From NCBI RefSeq assembly GCF_017753665.1, contig NZ_CP072524.1, positions 1,488,001 through 1,552,000 on the forward strand: a stretch of DNA of 64,000 nucleotides. The letters are read 5' to 3'. This document shows positions 16,577 through 25,857 of the stretch, piece by piece (position 1 is the first letter of the stretch; each line of letters begins with the position of its first letter). The DNA is from Neisseria sicca (GTDB lineage: Bacteria > Pseudomonadota > Gammaproteobacteria > Burkholderiales > Neisseriaceae). A program made the position numbers and the translations under genes. The notes below the pieces were generated by a model. The model was not told the origin of the DNA. It did no database searches and saw only the letters and a list, made by a program, of their open reading frames with translations.

Positions 16577-16624
16577 AAGGCAAAAGAATAGGCTGAAATT
16601 AAGGCAAAAGAATAGGCTGAAATT
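16577..16624. repeat. Perfect tandem duplication of a 24-base unit
   Basis: Two identical adjacent 24-base units beginning AAGGCAAAAG and ending CTGAAATT, in the 400-base gap upstream of smpB. The unit number could vary by slippage. The remainder of 16339-16684 shows no gene. Confidence 0.85.
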
Positions 16625-16684
16625 TTGCTTCATACTGATTTTCGCAAGAAGCATATCAAATGTACCACACGCTCTCCTCGATGA

Positions 16685-16722
16685 AGGTCGTCTGAAACTG
16701 GCAATAGGATTTCAGACGACCT
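16685..16722. terminator. DUS inverted pair after radA
   Basis: AGGTCGTCTGAA and TTCAGACGACCT, extended outward by ATGA/TCAT; 16 bases past the radA stop on the minus strand. Confidence 0.82.
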
Positions 16723-16738
16723 TTCATGTTGCTGTCTG

Positions 16739-18118
16739 TCAATTTTCCGCATCGCGGCAGATTTCGATGGCTTCCTGAAGGCTGGAAACACCGAAGATTT
16801 TTAGATTCGGAAACTCTTTTTCGTTGCGCGGCATATTGGCTTTGGGGACGATGGCGCGTTTGAAGCCGAGTTTTTCCGCTTCTTTAAGCCGCTCTTGTCC
16901 GCGCGCGACGGGACGGACTTCGCCGCTTAAGCCGATTTCGCCGAATGCGACCATTTTTTCGGGCAGCGGACGGTTTCGGAAGCTGGAGAGCATGGCGAGG
17001 ATGACGGCGAGGTCGGCGGCGGGTTCGCCGATTTTGACGCCGCCGACGGCGTTGAGGAACACGTCTTGGTCGAAACAGGCGATGCCGCCGTGACGGTTGA
17101 GGACGGCGAGCAGCATGGCTAGGCGGTTTTGTTCGAGGCCGACGGTGAGGCGTTTGGGGGTAAAGCCGTGTGCGTCATCGACCAATGCCTGAATTTCGAC
17201 CAGAAGCGGGCGGCTGCCTTCCTGCGTGACCAAAACGCACGAGCCGGGCGTGTCGTCGCGGTAGCTGGCAAGGAAGATGGCGGACGGATTGGACACACCT
17301 TTCAAACCGTTTTCGGTCATGGCGAACACGCCCAATTCGTTTGCCGCGCCGAAGCGGTTTTTGATGGCGCGGATCATGCGGTAGTTGGAATGTTGGTCTC
17401 CCTCGAAATACAGCACGGTATCGACCATGTGTTCCAGCACGCGCGGGCCGGCAATCGCGCCGTCTTTGGTAACGTGTCCGACCAGTATCATGGCGATGCC
17501 CATCTGTTTCGCCATACGCGTCAGTTGGGCGGCGCATTCGCGCACCTGCGACACGGAGCCGGGGGCGGAAGTGATTTGGTCGGAATACATGGTTTGGATG
17601 GAGTCAATGACAACGACTTCGGGCTGATGCTGTTTTAACGCCGCTTGAATGGCTTCCATGCGGATTTCGGCAAGCAGGTTTACGCCTTCGGTGGGCAATT
17701 CCAAACGCTGCGCGCGCAGAGCGACCTGTTGGGCGGATTCTTCGCCGGAGACGTATAGCACTTTGCGGCTTTGCGCCATTTTGGCGATGGTTTGCAACAG
17801 CAGCGTGGATTTGCCGATGCCGGGGTCGCCGCCGAGCAGGATGACCGCACCATCGACCAAACCGCCGCCCAATACGCGGTCGAGTTCGCCCATGCCGGTC
17901 GGATTGCGCGGCACTTCGGTGGCGGTCACGGCGGAGAGGAATTGGACGGTCGAGGTATCCGCCGCCCAAGATTGGAAGCGGGCGTTTTTCGGTTCGGGCG
18001 CGGCAAGGCTTTCCTGAAGCGTGTTCCACTCGCCGCAATGCGGGCATTTGCCCTGCCATTTCGGGGAGGTGCCACCGCATTCGGTGCATTGGTAGATGGT
18101 TTTTGGGGCTTTTGCCAT
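16739..18118 (-). CDS. radA: DNA repair protein RadA (Sms)
   Basis: 459 residues. RecA-like ATPase and hexameric DNA helicase that acts on recombination intermediates; it supports homologous recombination, including natural transformation. An N-terminal C4 zinc finger (Cys11, Cys14, Cys25, Cys28) precedes the Walker A motif GGDPGIGKSTLL, Walker B VVVIDSIQTMYS and the RadA-specific KNRFG motif. The C-terminal Lon-like domain (GGIACFDQDVFLNAVGG, FGEIGLSGEVRPV) is complete. Transformation via DUS makes this enzyme relevant in this organism, but nothing local shows special regulation. Confidence 0.97.
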   Translation of the reverse strand: MAKAPKTIYQCTECGGTSPKWQGKCPHCGEWNTLQESLAAPEPKNARFQSWAADTSTVQFLSAVTATEVPRNPTGMGELDRVLGGGLVDGAVILLGGDPGIGKSTLLLQTIAKMAQSRKVLYVSGEESAQQVALRAQRLELPTEGVNLLAEIRMEAIQAALKQHQPEVVVIDSIQTMYSDQITSAPGSVSQVRECAAQLTRMAKQMGIAMILVGHVTKDGAIAGPRVLEHMVDTVLYFEGDQHSNYRMIRAIKNRFGAANELGVFAMTENGLKGVSNPSAIFLASYRDDTPGSCVLVTQEGSRPLLVEIQALVDDAHGFTPKRLTVGLEQNRLAMLLAVLNRHGGIACFDQDVFLNAVGGVKIGEPAADLAVILAMLSSFRNRPLPEKMVAFGEIGLSGEVRPVARGQERLKEAEKLGFKRAIVPKANMPRNEKEFPNLKIFGVSSLQEAIEICRDAEN

Positions 18119-18152
18119 GATGTTTTCCCTATGGGATTTTTGAAGTGTGAAA

Positions 18153-18189
18153 AGGTCGTCTGAAAACTGATATCGTTTTCAGACGACCT
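18153..18189. terminator. DUS hairpin between ctpA and radA
   Basis: Facing DUS copies extended by AAAAC/GTTTT-like complementarity; 24 bases beyond the ctpA stop on the minus strand. Confidence 0.82.
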
Positions 18190-18212
18190 TTTTTCAAGGA
18201 TTCGGACTGAGC

Positions 18213-19715
18213 TTATTTGCCTTCGTCTTTACCGTCTTTCTTGTCTTTTTTCGGGGCCGGTTTTTTCGCCGCCAAACCTAAAGACTTCTGCCATTCGGCT
18301 GGATTTTTCACTAAATCCAAGGCTTTGCGGAGTTGGTCGTCTTTGGCGGGATTAGGAATACGACGGCTGGAGATGTCTTCGTCTTTATCTTTGTCCTTGC
18401 CTTTTTTAGACTTGGCGTTTTCATCGGCTTTGGCAGCTTCGTTTGAATCAGGCGTGCTGATTTCGTTGCTGCTGTTGACGTCTTCGCCGCCGAGCGGGTT
18501 GCCGATGTGTCCGGCGAGATCGGCTTCGCGGCTTTCAAAAGCGCGGTCTTTGTCTTTGACTTCGACGTCGGGAACGATGCCTTGTGCTTGAATCGAGCGG
18601 TCGTTCGGCGTGTAATACAGCGCGGTGGTCAGCTTAACCGCGCTGCCGTTGGACAGCGGAATCAGCGTTTGTACCGAGCCTTTGCCGAAACTTTGCGTAC
18701 CGACAACGACGGCGCGTTTATGGTCTTGCAGCGCGCCTGCAACGATTTCGGAGGCGGAGGCAGAGCCTGAGTTGATCAACACGGTCATCGGAATGGTTTT
18801 CAACTCGGCAGGCAGATCTGCCAGCGGGTCTTTGCCGCTCACGCGGATATAGTCTTCGGGACGGGCTTTCAATACCGAGCTTTCTTTGCCGTCGCGTCCT
18901 TTGGTACTGACGACTTTTGCATCTGCAGGCAGAAAGGCGGCAGACACACCGACTGCGCCGTCAAGCAAGCCGCCCGGGTCATCGCGCAGATCGAGGACGA
19001 GGCCTTTGAGCGGCGCGCCTTTATTTTCTTTAATCAATGCCTTGGCGGATTCATTGATGGCTGCCACGGTGCGCTCTTGGAATTGGGACACGCGGATGTA
19101 GCCATAGCCCGGTTCGAGCAGGTGATGGCGGACGCTTTTGACTTTAATGATGGCGCGGGTCAGGTTGACGACGATGGGTTTGTCCGCATTTTTGCGCGAA
19201 AGGGTCAGGGTGATTTTGGTACCCGGTTTGCCGCGCATTTTTTTCACGGCTTCACTGGTGGTCAGACCGCGTGTGGAAACGTTGTCGATTTTGACGATGA
19301 AGTCGCCGCTTTTCACGCCTGCGCGCTCGGCGGGCGTATCCTCAATCGGGGCAACGACTTTGATAAATCCGTCTTCCTGCCCGATTTCCATACCCAAGCC
19401 GCCGAATTCGCCGCTGGTAGATTCTTTCATATCGGCAAAGCCTTTTTTATCCAAATACTCGGAATGCGGGTCGAGGTCGGATACCATGCCTTTCATCGCG
19501 CCTTCAAAGAGATCGGCATCGGATTTATCTTGGTAATAATTGGCTTTGATCTGTCCGTAAACTTCCGCCATGTTGCGGATGGATTGTACGGGCAGGGTTT
19601 CGTTGTCTTTTTTGTCTTTTTCGGCGGCAAAGCTTTGAACGCTCAAGCTGAGGACGACACCGCTGAATGCGCCGAGTGTGTAGAGTGCGACTTTTTTCAA
19701 AGTGGATGTTGACAT
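18213..19715 (-). CDS. ctpA: Carboxy-terminal processing protease CtpA (S41)
   Basis: 500 residues. Exported by an N-terminal signal or anchor (KKVALYTLGAFSGVVLSLSVQSFA). A PDZ domain spans about 100-185 (GLGMEI...VVAPIEDTPAERAGVKSGDFI). The S41 catalytic dyad is Ser320 in NSGSASASEIV and Lys345 in GTQSFGKGS. Such proteases trim or degrade periplasmic proteins, including cell-wall enzymes. The last about 100 residues are charged and low-complexity (KSKKGKDKDKDED; KKPAPKKDKKDGKDEGK), longer than in many homologues. The envC gene lies upstream in the same direction, as is common. Confidence 0.95.
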   Translation of the reverse strand: MSTSTLKKVALYTLGAFSGVVLSLSVQSFAAEKDKKDNETLPVQSIRNMAEVYGQIKANYYQDKSDADLFEGAMKGMVSDLDPHSEYLDKKGFADMKESTSGEFGGLGMEIGQEDGFIKVVAPIEDTPAERAGVKSGDFIVKIDNVSTRGLTTSEAVKKMRGKPGTKITLTLSRKNADKPIVVNLTRAIIKVKSVRHHLLEPGYGYIRVSQFQERTVAAINESAKALIKENKGAPLKGLVLDLRDDPGGLLDGAVGVSAAFLPADAKVVSTKGRDGKESSVLKARPEDYIRVSGKDPLADLPAELKTIPMTVLINSGSASASEIVAGALQDHKRAVVVGTQSFGKGSVQTLIPLSNGSAVKLTTALYYTPNDRSIQAQGIVPDVEVKDKDRAFESREADLAGHIGNPLGGEDVNSSNEISTPDSNEAAKADENAKSKKGKDKDKDEDISSRRIPNPAKDDQLRKALDLVKNPAEWQKSLGLAAKKPAPKKDKKDGKDEGK

Positions 19716-19921
19716 TATGAATAGCTTTCTTTTTGTCTTATTTCATTTCAGACCGTAATGACTGTGAAACGGAGTATGGAAATATTGCTTCAGACGACCT
19801 GAATACACGTCCGCAAGACTGTATGCGATTTACGCTTGATAAACAACCGGATTCGCGTAAAAAATATCTGCGCGGGTGTAAAAGCTTTTGAATATAAGGC
19901 CGTTGGGTTCAGTTATTAAAT

Positions 19922-19958
19922 TTCAGACGACCAGTAATACGGTAAAAGGTCGTCTGAA
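19922..19958. terminator. DUS inverted pair between envC and ctpA
   Basis: TTCAGACGACCA and AGGTCGTCTGAA form an outward-facing pair 22 bases past the envC stop. A single DUS also lies at 19789-19800. Confidence 0.72.
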
Positions 19959-19979
19959 AATGTCAAACCGGTTTGCAGG

Positions 19980-21689
19980 TCAGCTTATCCAGGAGAGCGG
20001 GTTCATTGCCTGCCCGTTGTAGCGGACTTCCAAATACAGGCCTTCCATGCCTGAAGGCAGGGTTCCGCTGACGCCTAAACGGCTGCCTGCGGCTACGGCG
20101 TAGCCTTTGGCGACTTCGATTTCGCTCAAGCCCGAATAAATACTAATATAGCCGTCGCCGTGATCGATGACGATGACTTTGCCGAAACCTTCCAATTCAT
20201 CGGCGTAGGTAACCGTACCGGCGGCGATGCTGCTGACGGCTGCCGGAGTCGTTTGGTAGAACACGCCTTTCCAAACTTCACCGTCGCCGCGGTCTTGTCC
20301 GAAGAGTCCGGCGAGCGTGCCGCTGACCGGTTTTTTCAGACGACCCTGCATACGGCTGAAGCTGTTGGCATTGCTGATGCTGACGTAGGAAGGCGCGCGG
20401 ATGTTCATGTCTTCTGCGGTCAGGTTGGACATGGCGGCGCGTTCGTCGGCGGCTTTTTGTGCGGCAGCGGCTCGGTCTTTGCGCGCTTTTTCGGCGGCGG
20501 CAAGACGGGCTTCGGCGGCTTTTTTACGCGCTTCGGCTTCTTGGCGGCGTTGCTCGGCTTTACGCTTTTCCAAGTCTTTCAATAAGTTGTTCAGGCGTTG
20601 TTCGTTTTCTTTGTGGTTGATTTTTTTCTGCGCATCTTTTGCCATCTGCTCATTTTGGCGGCGGCTTTCCGCTTGTTCGGCGGTGTTGGTTACGCCGTGT
20701 CGGCGCAGCGAGGATTGGATGTTTACCTGAAGTTTTTTCAGGTATGCCAGCTCGTTGTTGATTTTCTGCTCTTGCGCTGCCAGCTCTTTTTGCTGCTTCT
20801 CAAGGTCTTTGATGACTTGCTCGTTGGCAGTATTGATATAGCGGGTGTAACGCAGGAAGCGGGTTTTCTGACCCGGCTCGGCATTTTTCAGGAACAGGGC
20901 AACGGCGTTGGGTTGGCTGTTTTTATAATTGCCTGAAACGAAACGGGAAATTTGCGCGCGCGTGTTGGAAACCTGGGTTTTCAGGTGGTTCAAATCAGCA
21001 TTGAGCTTTTGGAACTTATCCCATGCGTCGCGCTGCTGGCGGTTGATGGCGGACAGGTTGATACGGCTTTGCTGCAACTGTTTCAACGTGGTGTTGACGT
21101 GGATGATGAAACCTTCGTTGCGGCTGCGCAGCGATTTTTTGCTTTCCAAATCATTGGCGGCGGCGGTTACTGCGGCTTTGAAGTCGTCTGAATCGGCGGC
21201 AGCGGTTTTCTTATCAGCTTTGTCCGCTTTTTTCTCAACGGCTTTTCTGTCTTGTTTTACCCCTGCTTCATCTTTTTTAGGCAACTCAGCAGCTTCTTTT
21301 TTTGCCTTTACATTATTTTTGGCTGCGGGTTTGTCTGCCGCTTTGTCTTTGCCTTTTACAGGCTCGGTTTTTGCGGGAACGGCTTTGCCTGCCTTCTCTT
21401 CCGCTTTGGCTTCGCCTTTTTTGGTTTTGTCGGCTTTATCTTGTTTTTTGGTTTCTTTGTCGTTTCTGCGTTCTTTGGCACGCTCGTTTTTCGCCGCTTC
21501 GACAGTTTCCTTTTTCGCGGCAGGTTTCGCTTTGTCTTTGGCAGCTTCTTTTTTAGCAGATTCGGCGTCTTTTTTGTCTTTGACGCTTTTTTTGACAGGT
21601 GCAGCCTTCTCTTTGGGCGCGTCTTTGGCGGCGAAAGAAGGCGAAGCGAAACCGATGAGCAGGGCGAGTAAAAGAGGTTTGTAACGCAT
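19980..21689 (-). CDS. envC: Murein hydrolase activator EnvC
   Basis: 569 residues. A signal peptide (MRYKPLLLALLIGFASPSFA) is followed by about 170 residues of Lys/Ala/Glu low-complexity sequence, then long coiled coils (about 185-420) and a C-terminal LytM domain (about 455-569). The LytM fold is recognisable (GLFGQDRGDGEVWKGVFYQ; VIVIDHGDGYISIYSGL; GLYLEVRYNG), but the zinc ligands are gone: Trp replaces the first His and LEV replaces the HxH motif. This is the EnvC state, an activator of N-acetylmuramyl-L-alanine amidases at division rather than an enzyme. A DUS encodes GRLK at the coiled-coil/LytM junction. Confidence 0.9.
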   Translation of the reverse strand: MRYKPLLLALLIGFASPSFAAKDAPKEKAAPVKKSVKDKKDAESAKKEAAKDKAKPAAKKETVEAAKNERAKERRNDKETKKQDKADKTKKGEAKAEEKAGKAVPAKTEPVKGKDKAADKPAAKNNVKAKKEAAELPKKDEAGVKQDRKAVEKKADKADKKTAAADSDDFKAAVTAAANDLESKKSLRSRNEGFIIHVNTTLKQLQQSRINLSAINRQQRDAWDKFQKLNADLNHLKTQVSNTRAQISRFVSGNYKNSQPNAVALFLKNAEPGQKTRFLRYTRYINTANEQVIKDLEKQQKELAAQEQKINNELAYLKKLQVNIQSSLRRHGVTNTAEQAESRRQNEQMAKDAQKKINHKENEQRLNNLLKDLEKRKAEQRRQEAEARKKAAEARLAAAEKARKDRAAAAQKAADERAAMSNLTAEDMNIRAPSYVSISNANSFSRMQGRLKKPVSGTLAGLFGQDRGDGEVWKGVFYQTTPAAVSSIAAGTVTYADELEGFGKVIVIDHGDGYISIYSGLSEIEVAKGYAVAAGSRLGVSGTLPSGMEGLYLEVRYNGQAMNPLSWIS

Positions 21690-21884
21690 GATTGGTTCTG
21701 GATCGTTAAAATAAAGGCAATAGGCGGAATTATATAGTCAGCGGGGTCGTCTGAAAATAACATCTGCCCATATTTGTTCAGACAATACTTTCCTCTGCGC
21801 TTGCAATCTGAACAAGCGGTCTTATATAGTAGGAGCTACGGTGTTAGCTTCTTTATTTTCAACCCTCAAAGGTTTCTTATTTAC

Positions 21885-22433
21885 ATGAATAAAATCATTC
21901 TGCCTGCGCTTTGCGCCCTGCTTCTTGCTTCCTGCGGTAACGATACCGATAAAATCGGACGTGCCAGCACGGTTTTTCATATGCTGGGGAAAAATGACCG
22001 TATTGAAGTTGAGGGTTTTGACGATCCTGATGTGCAAGGGGTTGCCTGTTATATTTCTTATGCGAAGAAAGGCGGTTTGAAAGAGACGGTGAATTTGGAG
22101 GAGGATGCGAGCGATGCTTCCGTGTCGTGCGTGCAGACGGCGGAGGTCATCCGTTACAACGAGCAAGCTGTCGTCAAGCCGCGGGAAGTGTTTAAACGCA
22201 GTGCGAGTTTGGCGTTTAAGAGCCAGCAGATTATCCGTTATTACGATCCTAAACGTAAGGCGTTTGCGTATTTAGTTTATAGCGACAAAATCGTTCAGGG
22301 TTCGCCGAAGAACTCTTTGAGCGCGGTGTCTTGCTTTAGCGGTGCTAAAGCGGATGTGCAGCAAATTGCCGGTGCGGAAGGTAAACAGATTTACGGTGCG
22401 TGCGTCGTGGATGCGCCTGTACCGACCAAATAA
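21885..22433 (+). CDS. creA: CreA-family lipoprotein
   Basis: 182 residues. The start at 21885 gives a lipoprotein signal MNKIILPALCALLLASC with lipobox LASC, so the mature protein is lipidated at Cys17. The mature part matches the CreA family (GRASTVFHMLGKNDRIEVEGFDDP; VACYISYAKKGG; GACVVDAP). Family function is unknown. The longer frame from 21774 has no ribosome site and would not give a lipobox at a usable position. It is followed 12 bases later by yqgE and probably forms an operon with yqgE-ruvX. Confidence 0.9.
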   Translation: MNKIILPALCALLLASCGNDTDKIGRASTVFHMLGKNDRIEVEGFDDPDVQGVACYISYAKKGGLKETVNLEEDASDASVSCVQTAEVIRYNEQAVVKPREVFKRSASLAFKSQQIIRYYDPKRKAFAYLVYSDKIVQGSPKNSLSAVSCFSGAKADVQQIAGAEGKQIYGACVVDAPVPTK

Positions 22434-22445
22434 AAGACAAGCGAT

Positions 22446-22994
22446 ATGAACCTAACCGACCATTTCTTGATTGCCATGCCCGATATGGATGATCCGTTTT
22501 TTGAAAATTCGGTGATTTATGTGTGCGAACACAACGAAGAGGGCGCGTTGGGCATCATCATCAACAAACCGTCGCCGATTACGATGGACATGATTTTTGC
22601 GGCGTCCGACCGCAATATTCCTTTACGGATGCAACACGAACACGTCATGATGGGCGGGCCGGTACAGATCGACCGCGGCTATGTCGTGCATACGCCCGTG
22701 GGCAACTGGCAAAACAGTATGATTGTTTCAGACGACATTGCCCTGACTTCTTCGCGCGATGTGATTGAAAACTTATCGCGTGAAGGCGCGGTGGACAAAA
22801 TTTTAATCAGCATAGGCTATTCGAGCTGGAGCAAAGGGCAGCTTGAACGCGAGCTGGCGGACAATGTCTGGCTGACGGTGAAGGCGGACGAACATATTTT
22901 GTTCGATATGCCTTATGAACACCGCTACGCCGCTGCATTCGCCAAGCTGGGCATCCAGCCCGATGCGCTTGTCTGTGGAGCCGGTCATGCATAA
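22446..22994 (+). CDS. yqgE: YqgE/AlgH family protein
   Basis: 182 residues. Matches the YqgE/AlgH family (DUF179) throughout: NLTDHFLIAMPDMDDPFFENSV, EGALGIIINKP, VMMGGPVQIDRGYVVH, YSSWSKGQLE. Function is not established. It overlaps ruvX by 8 bases, the usual partner. Part of an internal DUS encodes VSDDIAL. Confidence 0.95.
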   Translation: MNLTDHFLIAMPDMDDPFFENSVIYVCEHNEEGALGIIINKPSPITMDMIFAASDRNIPLRMQHEHVMMGGPVQIDRGYVVHTPVGNWQNSMIVSDDIALTSSRDVIENLSREGAVDKILISIGYSSWSKGQLERELADNVWLTVKADEHILFDMPYEHRYAAAFAKLGIQPDALVCGAGHA

Positions 22995-23463
22995 AGCGCC
23001 GACAGGGACGGTTTTGGCGTTTGATTTCGGCGAGGCGCGTATCGGTGTGGCGCAGGGCGATGCGGAGCTTGGCTTGTCGCATCCTTTGGCGACGGTTACC
23101 GGCAACAGCAATGACGAGAAATTCAACGCCATCGCCAAGCTGATACGGGAATGGCAGCCCAAGCATCTGGTCGTCGGACTGCCGACCCACGCCGACGGCA
23201 CGGAACACGAGTTGACCCGCCTCAGCCGCAAATTCGGCCGCCGCCTGCACGGGCGTTTTAACCTGCCCATATATTGGGTGGACGAACGTATGTCTTCGCT
23301 ATATGCGGAAAGCCTGCTTGCCGAGGCGCTGGTGTTCGGGCGCAAGCAAAAGGCGGTACTCGACCAAGTGGCGGCGCAAGCGATTTTGCAGGGCTTTTTC
23401 GATGGCGGTGCGGCGGAGTATTTCAACGGCAGGGAAGAAGGTTCGGAAGAATCATCCGATTGA
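22987..23463 (+). CDS. ruvX: RuvX/YqgF, putative Holliday junction resolvase / rRNA-processing RNase
   Basis: 158 residues, RNase H fold. Asp in VLAFDFGEARIGVAQGD, Glu/Asp in VDERMSS and the Asp in AVLDQVAAQAIL are the conserved acidic residues. In E. coli YqgF takes part in 16S rRNA 5' processing; a junction-resolving role is proposed for others. I start at ATG 22987 inside the end of yqgE, with GGAG 7 bases upstream; the longer frame from 22915 overlaps yqgE without its own site. Confidence 0.93.
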   Translation: MHKAPTGTVLAFDFGEARIGVAQGDAELGLSHPLATVTGNSNDEKFNAIAKLIREWQPKHLVVGLPTHADGTEHELTRLSRKFGRRLHGRFNLPIYWVDERMSSLYAESLLAEALVFGRKQKAVLDQVAAQAILQGFFDGGAAEYFNGREEGSEESSD

Positions 23464-23490
23464 GAGAGTTTGAAAAAATTTTGAGAAAAA

Positions 23491-23549
23491 AGGTCGTCTG
23501 AAAGCTGTATTGACGGGGTTGAATCCGGCAGCAGGCTTTCAGACGACCT
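23491..23549. terminator. Bidirectional DUS hairpin between convergent genes
   Basis: AGGTCGTCTGAAAGC and GCTTTCAGACGACCT with a 29-base loop, flanked by A and T runs, between ruvX (+) and the convergent 23557 gene (-). Confidence 0.85.
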
Positions 23550-23556
23550 TTTTGCA

Positions 23557-24525
23557 TCAGAACAAGGCTTCAATCCTTAACAGCGCGCCGACGCGGTGTT
23601 TTTGGTTTTCCTTGCGGTTGTTGTAGTAGTTGAGCTCGGTTTGGGTAAACAGCCAGTTGCGCCAAATCGGCTGGCGGTAGGTGGTAAACGGGCCGTAGGT
23701 ATTGAGGGCGGCTTTGCGTTTTTCGATATTGCCGCCGGTGTACACGCCGTAGTTGACGTGGCGGTGCTTGCCGAGGTTGTGTTGGCGGAAGAGGCTGTTG
23801 CCCCATGTCCAGTCTTCGGTTTTATCGTGTTCGTATTGCAGGTGCGCCTGATTGGCGATAAAGCTTTTTTCGTTGGGGGTGTAACGCGTTTCCCAGTTGG
23901 TACGGACATGGTGTTTGCTCTTGATGCCGTAACGGTAGATTTGTTCCAAGCTGGTGTCGATGTGGTCGGTCAGTTGCCAATTGCTCGAGCTTTTGGCGCG
24001 GGCGAACAGGTCGCTGCCGGAGCGGATACCGATATCGAAGTCGGTATTGGTGCGCTGTTTCGCGAATGCTTCAGACCAGCGTACGGCAAGGGAGGCGTTG
24101 TTGTCGCGACTTTGGGAGGCGTCGAATATCCTGCCATTGGTATTGGTACGGTTGCGGTAGGCGTTGGCTTCGTGTTTCAACTCGTCGTCCAAAGAGTCAT
24201 CACCGAAAACCACATGGACTTTTTTCTCCAAAGTCGGCAGTTTCAGACGACCCCGTACGCGTGGCGTCACGGTAAACTTGTCGTCAGGGTTCCATTCGGT
24301 ATCAAGCATAAGGCGCAGGTTAGCGTCGGCAGGATGGTCGGGATTTGGTTCGCCAAACCAGTCGTCGATGCGGTTGGACCATTTGTCCAAGCGTTTGGAA
24401 ACTCCTTTGTGGCGGTGGTCCAACCAAGTGTCGCCGTCGGCGGGTGGTTCGTCGTTCGCGGCGGCAACGGTCGGGAAGAGGATAAGCAGGGTGAATAGGG
24501 ATAACGTAGAGGTTCGGAGAGTCAT
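23557..24525 (-). CDS. Putative outer-membrane beta-barrel protein
   Basis: 322 residues. A signal peptide (MTLRTSTLSLFTLLILFPTVAAA) is followed by alternating polar/hydrophobic strands and a C-terminal Phe (RVGALLRIEALF), the pattern of a Bam-assembled barrel. Aromatic-rich strands such as NWETRYTPNEKSFIANQAHL, YGVYTGGNIEKRKAAL and WLFTQTELNYYNN support about 10-12 strands. I do not recognise the family. Residues about 90-93 (GRLK) are encoded by an internal DUS. Monocistronic and convergent with ruvX. Confidence 0.65.
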   Translation of the reverse strand: MTLRTSTLSLFTLLILFPTVAAANDEPPADGDTWLDHRHKGVSKRLDKWSNRIDDWFGEPNPDHPADANLRLMLDTEWNPDDKFTVTPRVRGRLKLPTLEKKVHVVFGDDSLDDELKHEANAYRNRTNTNGRIFDASQSRDNNASLAVRWSEAFAKQRTNTDFDIGIRSGSDLFARAKSSSNWQLTDHIDTSLEQIYRYGIKSKHHVRTNWETRYTPNEKSFIANQAHLQYEHDKTEDWTWGNSLFRQHNLGKHRHVNYGVYTGGNIEKRKAALNTYGPFTTYRQPIWRNWLFTQTELNYYNNRKENQKHRVGALLRIEALF

Positions 24526-24679
24526 TGTTTTTCCTAGCTTAAAGCATAAAGCTATTATGGACGGTATCTTAGGGGTAATGCAAGTCGTCTGAAAAAGGCT
24601 GTGATAAAATCTTGCGCGCCGTTCTGTTGTGCAGAAAAGCAGTCAGGCGGGCGCATACCAATACATTAAGGAAAACCGA

Positions 24680-25663
24680 ATGAGTATTTTGTCTAAAATT
24701 TTTGGGAACAAGCCGTCCGACGAAACGGCACAAGAGCCACGCAAACTTTCCGCGCAGGAAAAAAGCGAGGGTGCGGCACGGGCGATTTATGCGAAAGATA
24801 AAGTGTATGTGCCGCTGTCTGCCATGCAGGCGGATGTATCGGAAGGAACGGGCATCCCTTATATAGGTCGTCTGAAAGACGGGCGGACGGTTTTGTATCT
24901 GTTTGAAACCTATGAAGCGGCGCGGACTTTTTCAGACGGGCAGGACGGCGCTTTAGACGGCATCGGCTTGGTCGGAGCGTTGGATAAGGCAGACCAGTTC
25001 AACAATCTGAACAATGTCCTGCGTGTCGCTCACTCGCTGGGCATTCAACTGATGGAATACAGAGGGCAGGACGGCGAGCATTTTGAATGCGCGCTTTCTT
25101 GGTTGATGCGCGTGAACGGCGCGGGCAGCATGGCGGCTTCCAGAGAGAAGATGGATGCTTTGTCCATCGGCACCGATGCCAAGCTGCCGCTGCAATTTCA
25201 CCCGATAGCCATTGTCGGTTTTTCCAATCCCTATAAGGTTACACCGGCGCGTGCGGAAGAATTGTTTAAGCAGTTTACGAATGTCGAAGATGACGAATTG
25301 CTGGACTTTTTTGCCGGCAATACGCCGCAAGAGAATGTGTTGCTGATCGGGTTAGTGGAAAAATATTCGGCGGATTTGGCGAAATCCGTGAAGTATATCG
25401 TTTGGAACCAACTGGCGGAGCAGCCGCTTTTTGTTGGGATAAGCCGTAAAGAAGGCGGGCTTTACGCGCGGGACGGTTATTTATATCTTTTTTACACCGA
25501 CCGTTTCCAACACATGGGTCCTGCCGGCTGCCATCCCGTTTCCGGCAAGGAAGCCGTGTTGGACTTGGTTCGCCGCCACGAACTGAAAGGCATCGCCCTG
25601 ACCGACGGGTTGCACAATATGGCGCGGTTTGAAAACGACGTAATTTTCCAAGACGGTGAATAG
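24680..25663 (+). CDS. Cytoplasmic protein with SseB-like N-terminal domain
   Basis: 327 residues, no signal or TM segment. After a charged N-terminus, residues about 35-95 (KDKVYVPLSAMQAD...GRLKDGRTVLYLFETYEAARTF) resemble the SseB N-terminal domain: a 'vyvP' strand, then a strand pair and an 'LFtsyEaA' helix. The remainder, including NLNNVLRVAHSLGIQLMEY, QPLFVGISRKEGG and YLYLFYTDRF, is unassigned. Start ATG 24680 follows AAGGA at 8 bases. A DUS encodes GRLK at the strand turn. Monocistronic; function unknown. Confidence 0.6.
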   Translation: MSILSKIFGNKPSDETAQEPRKLSAQEKSEGAARAIYAKDKVYVPLSAMQADVSEGTGIPYIGRLKDGRTVLYLFETYEAARTFSDGQDGALDGIGLVGALDKADQFNNLNNVLRVAHSLGIQLMEYRGQDGEHFECALSWLMRVNGAGSMAASREKMDALSIGTDAKLPLQFHPIAIVGFSNPYKVTPARAEELFKQFTNVEDDELLDFFAGNTPQENVLLIGLVEKYSADLAKSVKYIVWNQLAEQPLFVGISRKEGGLYARDGYLYLFYTDRFQHMGPAGCHPVSGKEAVLDLVRRHELKGIALTDGLHNMARFENDVIFQDGE

Positions 25664-25857
25664 CCGAAACCTTCCTGCCTCGGCTTGAAATAAAAGGTCC
25701 TTGGATTCGGATTTAAAGTGCAACACAGGCTTTCAGACGACTTTTTTTGTTTTAGCGTCAATTCTCCCTAAGTCGGGTTTAATTTAAGTTAAACCGCAAA
25801 TTAAACGACGGAATTTTGTTACACTCGGCATTTTACACTTCACACAAAGGAAACATC

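Noticed and set aside
20000..20340. The EnvC LytM domain as an active M23 endopeptidase
   Set aside because: The zinc-binding His/Asp and HxH residues are replaced, as in the non-catalytic EnvC group.
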